Assembly: GCA_964017065.1 (NCBI GenBank)
Contig: OZ024784.1
Coordinates: 13,745,152 to 13,809,151, forward strand
DNA from: Haliclona indistincta
Taxonomy: Eukaryota; Porifera; Demospongiae; Haplosclerida; Chalinidae
Length of the DNA stretch: 64,000 bases
Direction: 5' to 3'
The notes under the pieces were generated by a model, which worked only from the letters and a program-made list of their open reading frames with translations, searched no databases and was not told the DNA's origin. Of the stretch, positions 21,989 through 32,944 are shown in pieces. How positions within the stretch are numbered: position 1 is the first letter of the stretch; each line of letters starts with the position of its first letter. Both the position numbers and the translations under genes were made by a program.

Positions 21989-22770
21989 ACATTATTTTGT
22001 AGATCTACTAATTATTTGGAAAATAATTATGGTAGTTTAAAATTATACAAGTGAAAAACCACGACCCATAAAAACATGGCCTGCTGGTAATTACCCGTGC
22101 GCAGTACAGGTAATTGCCAGCAGTAATAATTATTAACTAATGGTTACTATTTATTAACAATTACTGGTATTATTTTATTAATTTCTTGTTCGCTGTCAGA
22201 GGAACAGTGACGTTAGTGTTCATATTTTGAATATCCTGTTTGATTCATACTATTTGAATTTTTTGTCAATTGCTAGAAAGACTGATGCACATGATCTTGT
22301 TTACAAGGAGCAACCTCTTCACTTGAGTAACTGAATCACCCAATAGTATCTCTTCCCTGCAGCTAGTAAAGGGCTCTTGTGCTAATAATACTACTGTAGA
22401 TTAACACATCAAGAAGTAAACATCCTGTACAGCAGCTTTCCTTGCAACAACAATTGCATAAAGTTTGATCTCGACAACAAATTACATTGACACACCCTAC
22501 TAGAAGACACTCTACAGTTGACGTAAGAGTAATAAAACTGCTCTAGCTATGACATTACGCTATGTTGATAGCATCAGATCTGCAAAATAGATAGTATAAT
22601 TGTGTACATGTAGTATACATGAGTATATCTTGGAGATCACACTGTACTGTAATAGCACTGAATTGGAGTCTTCTGCCATGCGCTTGTCATGTGCACAAAA
22701 ACCCTTTCTAGTTATTATCAATAGACCACGTGCATATTAGAGGAGTGGTGTACGAGTAAGGATTACGAAT
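21989..22770. other. Intergenic between ubiquitin-like paralogues 1 and 2
   Basis: AT-rich. A hairpin lies at ~22080-22125 (CTGCTGGTAATTACC with GGTAATTGCCAGCAG). No gene seen. The equivalent part of the second duplication unit (28652-29341) is only weakly similar, apart from the last bases before the ATG, which share GACCACGTG. Confidence 0.45.
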
Positions 22771-24094
22771 ATGGATTCTTCCTGGTCTCTCTGTGTCTGT
22801 GGAGAAGTGAAAAAGATATTCGGAGTGTTAGTGAAAGAGGTACGTTTGTAAGGACACTACTAGTAGTCTGTAAATCGCTTACTATAGACGAGCACTGTAC
22901 TGGAGCTGAAGAATGTTATCGAACGCAAGTCCAGCATACCTAGAGCAGAGCAGACGTTGTTCTTTCAGGAGAATCTCATGCAAGATGACCTGGATCTACG
23001 TAGCTACTCTGGGCTAGGAGATGGCGCTGTAATTTATCTATCAAGAACGCCTCTGTTGCTGAAGATCTATAATGTACAGCATAATACTCCTGTGGAATTA
23101 ACAGTCAAATTTGGTCAGGATATCTTGGCAAGTTGTCAAAACTAGATAAAAATTTTAAAAATTCTGTAAAATTGTAGAAGCAGTCAGTACGAGCTATGAA
23201 GACTGTAATCTGTGATGAAGCCGATACCATTCGTGATTCCACTGTCTTGCTCTGTGCTGGAGAGGTTTTGGAAGAGCATATGATTGTTTCTGATTATCCA
23301 GGTATCAAAGATGGTGCAAGAATTGTACTGCAGAAACGACCACTACTGGTGAGCCTGCAGAGAGAGGAAGTCAAGTGTACAGTTACTCTGCCCCAGGTTT
23401 GTGTGATAAAGATATACACTGTAGCATTATATAGTTTTATACAGGGAATTGATGCAAGGTTTCTGAATCAATGGATTTCTTCAACTACAGGAAATACACT
23501 GACCCAGTTGGAGTGCAATGGATTATACAAGTGTAACAGAGAGTGTAGTCTCCCATCACCACATGTCTCTAAAGATTGCAATATCATCAAAAAGTCTGGA
23601 TGGGTTTTAGATGTTCAAGGAATAGATGGAAATAAAGTATCTGTTCATGTTCCTGAACGAATGGTGAGTTTATCACATTTGCACATGCACTGGTATGTAC
23701 TTTATCAGGTATTCTTCTGCAGAGTACACCTATTTTTGTGTTGAAGGAGTACATTGAGAAGGTTACTAAAGTACCTACACATCAGCAGAGACTGACTATT
23801 GGATCAACAGTGCTTGAGGACTGGGATCATGATTACAATATGATGTTCATTGGTCACTATCCTGCCATCCAGAATGGATCACTAATACACATCATCATTG
23901 TACAGACTCAAGAAGAATTTCAAATGAAGGTGGTAAATAGGCATTCTCGTCAAATAACTCTTAAAGGAACTCGAGGGCCGCAAGTCTACATCTTTAGGAC
24001 ATGCATGTATCACTTCTACATAAACACATCATCTTATGAGGTAACAAGCGTAGAATATACATTCATAGAATACTGGGGCGAACCTAAACCATGA
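22771..24094 (+). CDS. Tandem ubiquitin-like-domain protein, paralogue 2
   Basis: Five exons: 22771-22839, 22888-23127, 23178-23396, 23445-23663 and 23723-24094, 372 aa if exon 5 is read to its TGA. Exons 2 and 3 are the same length as in paralogue 1 (240 and 219 nt), which supports the models. The intron after 23127 starts with GC (TTG|GCAAGT), where paralogue 1 has GT. Domain order is as in paralogue 1: Ubl (FFQENLMQDDLDLRSYSGL), Ubl (LLCAGEVLEEHMIVSDYPGI), a linker with CNRECSLPSP, and Ubl (LTIGSTVLEDWDHDYN, FIGHYPAI). No di-glycine tail. Exon 5 also carries a good donor at 24041 (TATGAG|GTAACA) which could splice in phase 0 to 26565 and replace the short read-through tail. Confidence 0.78.
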
Positions 24095-24575
24095 ATTTCT
24101 AAACACCAGTGCCAGCAGCAAGCAGTTTGCAATGCTTACTAATGGCATATACATGCTACGGCAAGCTTCTCAATTTCCTCATGCGTTGTCTTCTAGCTTT
24201 ACACACAAAACTTTCCAGTGAATGTTTAGTTGCCTTATAGTCAAGCTACATCTCTGTCCGAGTATATTAACACAAGAAGCCAGGTATTAGATCATAATAC
24301 ATACTCGCTCCTACTGAAGAACTGCTTTGAGCTCAATGTGCAGCAATGGGCGTTACTGGTAGGTGTGTTCTCAGGAACACGGAAGGTCATGATATCAATG
24401 TTCTCAGGAACATCGAGGAGTTTGTGGTGACAAACACACCTATACAAAGACAGATACTAAGTTTTTGTGCACGTAATCAATGTACAGGTCGCTCAACCTC
24501 GCCCCAATATGTTACTGATTTAAATTTGGTGCTAAAAATTGGCCATCACATGTTATTGTCACAACATACTGTAGA

Positions 24576-24737
24576 GCTGGTATTTTTCGCGTGCATTTAT
24601 ATTTCACGAGCGGTACAATTCGTGAAAATTAAACCCTCAAAAATTTAGTATCCAATACAATATTATTGTCATTAAAATTGTATTAGGTCCAGCCTAAATT
24701 TATTTAGTGAATTTTTTGTACCGTGAAAAATACCAGC
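24576..24737. mobile_element. MITE with GCTGGTATTTTTC inverted ends
   Basis: GCTGGTATTTTTCGCG begins at 24576 and the inverse GTGAAAAATACCAGC ends at 24737; further inner matches (CGGTACAATTCG with TTTTGTACCG). About 160 bp, AT-rich, non-coding. Present in unit 1 only. Confidence 0.6.
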
Positions 24738-24776
24738 CCTACGGTACATGTGTAATTCCTGGAAATTTATCATTTA

Positions 24777-25925
24777 TGGTGTGCGGGGGGTCCCAGAAGC
24801 TAAAATCTATGACACCAGGCCGGTTTTTTACATTGCTTCTCTACCCACCCACCCACTGCGTCATATTACGTCATGTAATGACATTCATAAATATTGGTCT
24901 ATTGAAATTCATTATAATTGATGGTACACGCCCCTCCACGAAGATCGTCGATCGTGAGTGACGAACAGATGATGAACGCTGACAGTAGCGGATCCTGCAG
25001 GAAGCGGAAGCATTGCGAGTGTGGATTCGAGCTCACCTGACTCAGCACGTACCACCAAGCTGAGCACAAGCGTAGCAAGCGGCACCGACAATTTCTTGCA
25101 TAGTTGCATAGCTAAAAATTGGTCTGCAAATTATGAAGATCTCTTGTTGCAGTTTAACTTGCCATCTCTGAGGCAAAGACGGGCGCTTCTCAAGCTATCC
25201 TTCTTTTTTCAAATTCACAATGATAACTTTCATTATTTGGGCCCACCTGTGCATCCTTCCCCCATGGACCCTAGACTGAGAGGCTATATACCTGCTCGTA
25301 TCGCTTGCTTGATACCAAATTGTACTAAAGCTTACAAGTCGTCTTTTTTCCCTGACGCTGTTAAAGGTGGAATGACCTTCCTTTTGAGCTGCGGTCTCTT
25401 CAATCTCTATCTATGTTTAAGAAGGGCGTCCTCAATCACTGGACCAATTAATTTACTGAATAATTTATTACCTTAATGGTTTGTATCCTTGTCTTAGCTT
25501 TGCTATTGATACGACCGTGCATTGTATGCAAAATTGTCATAAACAAAAAAGAATAGTTCACCGACAATTTCAAACACACTAGTAACTTTACTAACTTATC
25601 TGTTGCTTATCATTGTTGATTATTATTAGTATTGTATGCAGATTGTATACTGTGAGTGAATCTACAATCTATGTTATAGTCTCATGATCTCTTGTTCTGC
25701 TTTTTTTCCATAATTTTTGGTTACAAACATATTCATAACAAGCAGTAGCTAGGTGGTACATGTATAGTTAGTAAAAACCTGCTTTAAACTTTAAAGTGCA
25801 ATTTATGTCATGGCTAAATTTTACACAAAGAGACCTTTTTTGAAAATTTACCTCTGACCCACCCACCCACTTTTGGGCCTGGTGTCGGAAACTTTTTTTA
25901 GTGGGACCCCCTGATGGTGTGTTAA
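24777..25925. mobile_element. Composite insertion flanked by ~70-bp inverted repeats, containing a reverse-transcriptase tail
   Basis: The sequence at ~24777-24860 (GGTGTGCGGGGGGTCCC, GACACCAGGCC, CCCACCCACCCAC) recurs inverted at ~25853-25925 (CCCACCCACCCAC, GGCCTGGTGTCGG, GTGGGACCCCCTGATGGTGT). Between them lies the RT-derived ORF at 25021-25476. No match exists in the corresponding place of duplication unit 2, so it was gained after, or lost from, one unit. Confidence 0.6.
25021..25476 (+). pseudogene. C-terminal remnant of a non-LTR retrotransposon reverse transcriptase
   Basis: A 151-codon open frame with no upstream RT core. The part NWSANYEDLLLQFNLPSLRQ, RRALLKLSFFFQIHN, then YKSSFFPDAV follows the standard end of invertebrate LINE ORF2 proteins (W..NYE.LL....LP.L..RR..L.L...FKI........SFFP..I..WN.LP). 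The YxDD catalytic region and endonuclease are absent, and the WN.LP end is degraded to GMTFLL. A relic of host-genome mobile DNA, not a functional gene. Confidence 0.75.
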
Positions 25926-26564
25926 GTTTTTATCAGGAGCGTATGAGGGGAAGAGTGTCCAACTCGGTTTTAACGAAACTAAAATCCATCGAGTACGCTG
26001 CAAAAACCAGGTTTTTACTGGCCACATAAGATGGTGATCATGAATCTGGCTTTACACTCATAATTATGTTTTACTGGGAGAGGACTAGGACGAAGCATGG
26101 ATGAATGTAAAGATAGGAAATAGTAAGCCACAATGCGCAAAGAAAGGCACCATGTTCCAAGTAGCAACAGCGCATGACCACAGACTTTATTTTTGGTTAT
26201 TACCACGTGGGATACGAGAGTTAAACACTCCTTTTATATTCTTGGTTAGATGTAAAGCCCTTACTGTACAACTCCAAAGACTGTAATTCGTTTGTTTAGC
26301 AAAATTTGTTTTTGTCATAATTATGTTAATTTTCTCCAACAAAATTTTCGTAAATTTGTCTTGATTCATTTAATCCACGAAAACTTGGAGCTATACGATA
26401 TCTCTCAGACTCGTGGCTTTAATAATGGTTTACATTATAGGTATGTTTGTAGTCATGTAATGTGCTAATCAAGCCGTTTTAACTACTGTACAATAACTGT
26501 ACCTCCAATATTGTGTGTTACCATCTCTCACGAGCCTGAGTAAGTGCATTTAATTCAATTGCAG

Positions 26565-26666
26565 AAAGATGCCATTAAAAAGAAGATCAAGCAGTGCACT
26601 GGATACAATTTGAATTATTGCTATTTTTGTCTTGAACCAAATGGAGTTATAAATATAACGCAGTGA
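26565..26666 (+). other. Orphan or alternative 3' exon of ubiquitin-like paralogue 2
   Basis: After a good acceptor (TTCAATTGCAG) an open stretch encodes KDAIKKKIKQCTGYN, and so on to a TGA at 26664. It is in phase with the unused donor at 24041, and its start (AIKKKIKQCTG) aligns with the last exon of paralogue 1 (VEEKIRCCTQI), the helix of a fourth ubiquitin-like fold. A homologous exon exists at 32326. Use as a terminal exon is an inference needing transcripts. Confidence 0.55.
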
Positions 26667-27202
26667 TTTCAGCCAGCTATTATTATTATGATGTTGTATT
26701 GTTATCTCATTGACAGTATCTTATGAAGGTATGAACACATCACAGGAGTAAAACACTCAATATAAACAAACGCTCTCTTTTCCTGAATAGAGCTGCAGTG
26801 TCACATCCAAATAACTATATAGGACTGCTTAGGCTTGCTTTATTTTTTTGTACAAAGGCTAAGTTTTGGTATCCGAAGCTTAATCAGAACGGCACTGTCC
26901 GAGGAAACAATAAGTAGCTAAATATAAACAACAAGTTACTCGGCACTTCAGCTATTTTACTTGGTGGTACAGGTGTGTTTTTATTCTGCAACTTTTAATG
27001 AAAATTTTAGTAATAACTATAATAATGACGCTAGTAAAAGTTTCCTTTTTGAAATCTTGTGAGAATCTTCAGTCACGACAGTACATGGTGTATTCTGAAA
27101 TAAAATGATTATCATGATTCATGGCACATTAACAATAGCCGAACACTAACATAGTATGTATGCTATGCTACTATTGTAGTGTGCATGATGCACGTATCTC
27201 CT

Positions 27203-28352
27203 TCATGCAGTAATATAAGCTACCTCTTGCACTGGAATTGTTTCTCTGAATACTGGAACAGGAGCTGTCGCTGGTTTATCTGATAACAAGCAAGTATTGA
27301 TACACATACCAACAAACACACAATAGCTCTACCTCCTCCTATCAGTGCAGTAAGCTCTCTCTCCAGTTCATCCTCATCTACTAGGTCCTCCATTGCTGCC
27401 AAATCTTAGGAAGAGGCGAAGAACACTAATGAAAGTCTCATTAAATTGTCACCTTCTCCTAATACTTGAGCTAGCTGTGCTCCATCCTCAGTAAGCTGTA
27501 CAATAATCAGGGAAACAAGACCATACTTAGAATCTAGAAGCTTAGCTGACCTCCTTCAGTTCTTCCATGACTTGTTCAGCTTGTTCTAGTGGTACCTCAT
27601 CTCTCATTGCCTTCAGTGCAGCTGCTCCACTGCGATATGCCTCCATAATCTGCAACACACCAAAAACAAATAAAAATAGATGTCTTACATGACCCACCTT
27701 TGCATCAGTCTCTGCCATTTGAATTTGAACCAGAACAGTTTGCAGATTCTCTAGCATGACCTCTCTCTTCCTCAGTGGTCCTTCCATTATCTTAGCCGTC
27801 TTGAGCAGACGGACTGCCTGTAGTAAGGAATGCATCTAGTACTACTAACACTGACTCCTCACTTCAGTATTGTGTTTCAGCTTGTACTGTTGAACAGCTT
27901 GCCTTCGTAAACTATGGAAAGAAAATCCAATTAAACACACACACACACACACATGTACATACTTTTGGGATCTACTTCTCAAATGGGCTATCTCTCTAGT
28001 GAGTGACTCAATGGTGTCCTTGATTCTGACAGAACAGTATTATCATTTGAACACATAAGCTCGGTATACCTTAGGATACCAAGATCCACATCAGATAAAG
28101 GCTTGACGCGTTCATTCTTAGTTGAAAATTTGAGGACCTAAGATAGCAAGATGAATAAATTATTGTGACATGTTATCTACACCTGACCTCTGTTCCATCA
28201 GGTGTGGTTGTTCTGGTGAGTTTTCCATCCTCTAGCAGCTGAGACTTGACAAGGTCAGCACTGCCAGGATATGCTACCTTATCACACAGCTGCTCATAAT
28301 CACTGCACTTCAGAACACAGTCTGTGGAACTGTGCACAACTGAGCTCTGTTG
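27203..28352 (-). pseudogene. CHMP7: 5'-truncated CHMP7 copy
   Basis: The last nine exons of CHMP7 are present in order with open frames and splice sites (QQSSVVHSSTDCVLKCSDYE, AVRLLKTAKIMEGPLRKREV, IMEAYRSGAAALKAMRDEV, MEDLVDEDELERELTALIGG), 90+% like the complete gene at 32945-34687. The first exon, which encodes the winged-helix N-terminus, is missing: exon 2 breaks at 28353 and continues into ubiquitin-like-gene sequence on the other strand. The stop falls earlier (27203) than in the full copy. Without a promoter and membrane-binding domain it is probably non-functional, although no internal stop was seen. Confidence 0.8.
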
Positions 28353-28651
28353 ATCCAGAATGATCCACAATGGATCATTGTTGAACATAAAGACTCAAGG
28401 ACTTGGGTTTAGAGTGGAAGTGAAATTCCTTGATGGAGCTGGTACACTGGTCGGAACTAATGGATACAGCTTTAAATCACAAATGTTTTTCTTTAACACA
28501 TCATATAATGAGGTAATTTCGTGATCATGAGTACTGAATTATTGTATTTTTGCAGAGTACATTCAGTGTTGAAGAGAAGATAAACCATTGCACTGGAATA
28601 GATATAGATTTGGATAGTGACCTGACACCAGGCAGATTGATAACGGTTTAA
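28353..28651 (+). pseudogene. 3' fragment of a ubiquitin-like paralogue 1 copy at the duplication junction
   Basis: From ~28383 the sequence follows the end of exon 5 and exon 6 of paralogue 1 (FRVEVKFLDGAGTLVGTNGY, donor after TATAATGAG, acceptor TTTTTGCAG, then FSVEEKINHCTGIDIDLDS) to a TAA at 28649-28651. The 5' four exons are missing. The first ~30 bp (ATCCAGAATGATCCACAATGG) are a rearranged version of the paralogue-1 sequence at ~21690. Confidence 0.8.
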
Positions 28652-29341
28652 AGTGTTATCCAATAGAGCCATTAGCATTAATTCACTGGTGATATAATAA
28701 TTATTCTTTATTGTGCAATCTCGAATTGTATGAGAAATCTCACTTTCTCTAGTTCTAAAGACTGCTTTAATTGAGATGTATTCTTGCCTTTATCAAGAGT
28801 ACATAGTATCTTACTGTAAGATATATTATGTACTCTTGTATTTATGTATCTCTTCCATAGCTGCCAACCATCCCGAAACGTCCGGGACAGTCCCGGATTT
28901 ACAGACCGTGTCCCGCACGGAAGATACAGTTTGCTATCTTTGTCCCGGAAAGCCGGATGGGGCATGGCTGTCCAACACAAATCTGCTCGAGACGACTTTT
29001 TCATGAGCTATAATTAGAATACATCTACTAATAACTATTATTAAGAATGAAGTACATGTAATTGTTTTTATTTAAAAAAATTAATGCAATGTTTATCACA
29101 ACGCGTGACGTGTTCATGAATTGCAAGTAGAACATCTGAGTAGACTCCTCCAACTGGTAGTATTGTAATTATTACGTAATAGCATTCACGTGATTATAAT
29201 GAATAATAATAATTATTATTAATAATTATTATTAAGTGAATTGATTGTCCCTGAACAGATTGATTGGCACCTATGCTCTTCTTCAAAGCTATTTTGCTTG
29301 CGACCACACCCTTGCTACTAGCTAGACCACGTGGCTTCAAA
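28652..29341. other. Intergenic with a GC-rich interrupted palindrome and AT-rich repeats
   Basis: Around 28860-28990 a GC-rich segment has repeated CCGGGACAGTCCCGG motifs and partly inverted GCCAACCATCCCG / CGGATGGGGCATGGC ends, resembling a short DNA-transposon derivative. A (TAA/TTA)n tract lies at ~29205-29235. No gene recognised. Confidence 0.5.
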
Positions 29342-30656
29342 ATGGCTTCTTCCTGGTCTCTCTGTGTCTGTGGAGAAGTTCAGAAGATATTCGGAGTGTT
29401 AGTGAAAGAGGTGCGTTTGTAAGAACACTACTAGTAGTCTGTAACTCGCTTACTGTAGACGAGCACTGTACTGGAGCTGAAGAATGCTATCGAACGCAAG
29501 TCCAGCATACCTAGAGCAGAGCAGGCGTTGTTCTTTCAGGAGAAGCTCATGCAAGATGACCTGGATCTACATAGCTACTCTGGGCTAGGAGATGGCGCTG
29601 TAATTTATCTTACAATAACAAGAACTCCTCTGTTGCTGAGGATTTATAACTTACAGCATGATACTCCCGTGGAATTTACAGTCAAATTCGGTCGAGAAGT
29701 TCTGGCAAGTTTTCATAGAATTTATACCTGAATGTTTTGTACTATTATAATACAGGAACAGTCAGTGGAAGCAATGAAGTCAATAATTTGCAATGCAGCT
29801 GATGCTATTCTTGATTCCTCTGTTTTGCTCTGTGATGGAGAGGTCCTGGAAGAGAGGAGAGTTGTTTCAGGTTACCCAGCTATCAAAGATGGTGCAAGGA
29901 TTATATTACAGAAACAACCAGTGGTAGTGAACCTGCAGAGCGAGAAAGCCAAGTTTACAGCTACTATGCCTCGTGTTAGTGTGTATTTAATGCACTTGTA
30001 CTGTAGTCACAGTAACTTTTCTACAGGGAATCGATGCACGGTTTCTAAACCAATGGGTTTTTTCGAAGACAGGAGACACACAGACCAAACTGGAGTGCGT
30101 TGAATCATACAAATGTAATGAAAAGAGTGGTCTCCCGTCACCATATGTCTCTAAAGATTGCAACATCATCAAAAATTCTGGATGGATTTTAGATATACAA
30201 GGAATAGATGGAAATAAAGTGTCTGTTCATGTTCCTGAACGAATGGTAAGTTTATCACATTAATTTTGCACATGTACTTTATCAGGTACTCTTGTGCAGA
30301 GTACACCTATTGTTGTGTTGAAGGAGTACATTGAGAAGGTTACTAAAGTACCTACACATCAGCAGAGACTGACGATCGGATCAACAGTGCTTGAGGACTG
30401 GGATCATGATGACAATATGATGTTCATTGGTCACTATCCTGCCATCAAGAATGGATCACTAATACACATCATTGTTGTACAGACTCAAGGAGGGTTTCGA
30501 ATGAAGGTGGAACATACTCATTCTTATCAAATAGTTCTTAAAGGAACACAAGTCTACACATTTAGGACAAATCAATTCTACATAAACACATCATCTTATG
30601 AGGTAACAAGTGTAGAATATACATTCATAGAATACTGGGGCAAGCCTGAACCATGA
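29342..30656 (+). CDS. Tandem ubiquitin-like-domain protein, paralogue 3
   Basis: Five exons: 29342-29410, 29459-29704, 29756-29974, 30027-30245 and 30300-30656, 369 aa by read-through of exon 5. Exon lengths match paralogue 2 except exon 2, which is 6 nt longer (LTITRTPL). As in paralogue 2, the second intron has a GC donor (CTG|GCAAGT). The third exon ends CCTCGT|GTTAGT instead of CCTCAG|GT. Three Ubl folds without di-glycine ends: FFQEKLMQDDLDLHSYSGL; LLCDGEVLEERRVVSGYPAI; LTIGSTVLEDWDHDDN, FIGHYPAI. Donor at 30603 could join the exon at 32326 in phase 0. It sits in duplication unit 2; role unknown. Confidence 0.78.
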
Positions 30657-32325
30657 ATTTCTAAACACCAGTGCCAGCAGCAAGCTGTTAGCAATGCTTA
30701 CTAAGGACATAATATACATGCAACGCCAAGCTTCTTGATTTCCCGATCACCATTATGTTGTCTTCTAGCTTTGCACACGCAAATTTCCAGTGAATGTTTA
30801 GTTATCTTATAGTCAAGCTACGCCTCTGTCCGAGTCTATTAACACAAGAAGCCAGGCATTAGATCATAATATCAGGAACTTATTATTACGAGGAGCATAC
30901 AACTTCGAAGAGCGTAGTGGTAATAGCACAAAATATATCTGCACGTTGAAGAAACTTACTTATTAGGCAGTTTTTGTACGAGCCATAAGGCCACACGTGC
31001 ACGTACACTGTACTGGGGCTGTATATCTCGCATGCAATAGTGGCCCCTTTATTTTCTGCTGTTTCACGGTTGTATGCTCCTTGGAATAATAAGCTCTTGA
31101 TAATGTATACTTCAGTTTTGGTGCTACTGAAGAAGCACGTTGAGCTCAATGTGCGTTATTGGTACGGTATTGAGCACATGCGCTATGTGGTGTTGATTGA
31201 ATAGGCGTGTGCTAGTTATCAGGAACATTAAGGTGACAAATGCACCCATGACAGATACTCAGATAGATATGTCACAATCAATGTAGGGGTTGTTCAAGCT
31301 CGCCCCAATTATGTTACTGTATGTTTGCAAGAATTTAATTTTACTTTCGCACACTTGTTCTTGTCACAAATTTGCACAACACACATGATATTCCTGAAAA
31401 ATTAATAATGTTATGGTGTGAATGAGGAGAAGGAGCGCCCAACTTGGTTTTAATGAAACCGTTTTGTGCGCTATAAAACCAGGTTTTTGCTGGCCGCATA
31501 TGATGGTGATCGTGACTCTGACTTTACGCTCATATGTTTTACTGGGAGAGGACCAGGACGAAGCATAGATGAATGTAAAGATAGGAAATAGAAAACCACA
31601 ATGCACAAAGAAAGGCCCATGTTCCAAGTAGCAACAGCGCACGGTAGCAGACTTTAGCACTATGAAATTTTCCTCGTACACTATGAGATGTAATTGACCA
31701 ACTAAACGCATAGAATTTACCATTAGGTAAGATACTAGCACTGCTGCCATAGTCATTCCTACATAGAGATGCACTACTGTACGTCCCTAATAAGTGGTCA
31801 CCTGAGTAATACGCACGGTCACCTCTCTATTGCGGCCATAGGCCTGATCGAAATCTGTACAAAAATGATTTACTATCAACTTTCCTAGAGCTGCCCTTTC
31901 TAATGCATACAACGGCCACTTACCAGCTTTACATAAAACATGGTGAGCAAACAGGAAACCACACCTCTTTATTAGTTGACGTTTTAACTGCACGAGCGAC
32001 TCGATTGCTTAGTGATCAATGAAAACGCATTTCTGCTACCAGACTACACTTCTTTAGTCAACAGTGAGCAGCTATAAAGTACGGTACACAGAATGCTAAA
32101 ATAAGCTTCATGTGCCACAAAATCTCGGAATAATCGTACAACTTGTATACATACAGTAAAGACATACAATAAATTTCACTTGATATTTAATGTGCTAATC
32201 AGGGTGTTTAACTTGGCCCAAGGGTGACCGGATTAGCCAGGTTTCACTGTACAATAACTGTACCTTCAATATTGTGTGTTACTAGCTCTCATGAGCCTGA
32301 GCAAGTGCAGTTAATTCAATTGCAG
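30657..32325. other. Intergenic or long last intron of ubiquitin-like paralogue 3
   Basis: If the exon at 32326 is used, this is an intron of ~1.7 kb. About 30660-30880 and 31390-31650 match unit 1 (GAAGCCAGG, TTTTACTGGGAGAGGAC). The parts at ~30890-31140 and ~31650-32190 have no counterpart that I can see and probably reflect insertion here or loss in unit 1. No supported gene. Confidence 0.45.
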
Positions 32326-32445
32326 AAAGATGCCATTAAAAAGAAGATCAAGCAATGCACTGGATACAGCTATAGTAGATTAGATGATTACAATTTTCGT
32401 TTAGTACCAAATGGAGTAATAGGGATAAAACAGCGATTTTACTGA
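32326..32445 (+). other. Orphan or alternative 3' exon of ubiquitin-like paralogue 3
   Basis: Acceptor TTCAATTGCAG precedes 39 codons (KDAIKKKIKQCTGYSYSRLD, VPNGVIGIKQRFY) and a TGA. In phase with the donor at 30603. Conserved with the 26565 exon, with closest agreement over the first 13 residues; it resembles the helix and third strand of a ubiquitin fold. Confidence 0.55.
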
Positions 32446-32944
32446 GCTAGCTATTATTATTATGATGTTGTATTGTGATCTAAATTGTACATTGACAGTA
32501 TCCTATGAAGAAATGAAACACATCACATGGGAACAAGTATGAATATTGATACAAACACTCACACCTGCAATATGAACAATAGAGGACTGGTCAGGTTTGC
32601 TCTATTTTTTTGTGCAAAGGCTAAGTTTTGGTATCCAGGTTGAAGCTTAATCTGTCTGAAGAAACAATAAGTAGATATAAGCAACAAACCATTGATGGAT
32701 ACTCAGCACTTCAGCTATTTTACTTGGTGGTACAGGTGTATTTTTACTTGCAAGTTTTATCCTATCTTGTTATAAAAATGTTCATAATAACTATAATAAT
32801 GATGCTAGTAAAAGTTTCCTTTTTGAAATCTTGTGAGAATCTTCAGTCACGACAGTACATGGTGTATTCTGAAATAAAATGATTATCATGATTCATGGCA
32901 CATTAACAATAGCCGAACATTAACATAGTCTGTATGCTATGCTA

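Larger units (their letters stand above)
21690..28352. repeat. Segmental duplication, unit 1 (~6.7 kb)
   Basis: This unit runs from the last part of ubiquitin-like gene 1, through gene 2 and its distant 3' exon, into a CHMP7 3' part. The same order recurs in 28353-34149. Paired blocks: gene 2 vs gene 3; 26565 exon vs 32326 exon; the GAGAATCTTCAGTCACGACA stretch at ~27060 vs ~32834; CHMP7 exons 27203-28352 vs 33057-34149. Extra length here is largely the 24570-25930 insertions. Confidence 0.8.

Noticed and set aside
25021..25476. The 151-codon frame as an intact host gene
   Set aside because: Matches only the tail of LINE reverse transcriptases, has no start context or splice partners, and is flanked by inverted repeats.
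28860..29006. 76-codon frame with cysteines (VCYLCPGKPDG) as a small zinc-binding protein
   Set aside because: The cysteines arise from a GC-rich interrupted palindrome with repeated CCGGGAC motifs, better explained as a transposon derivative.
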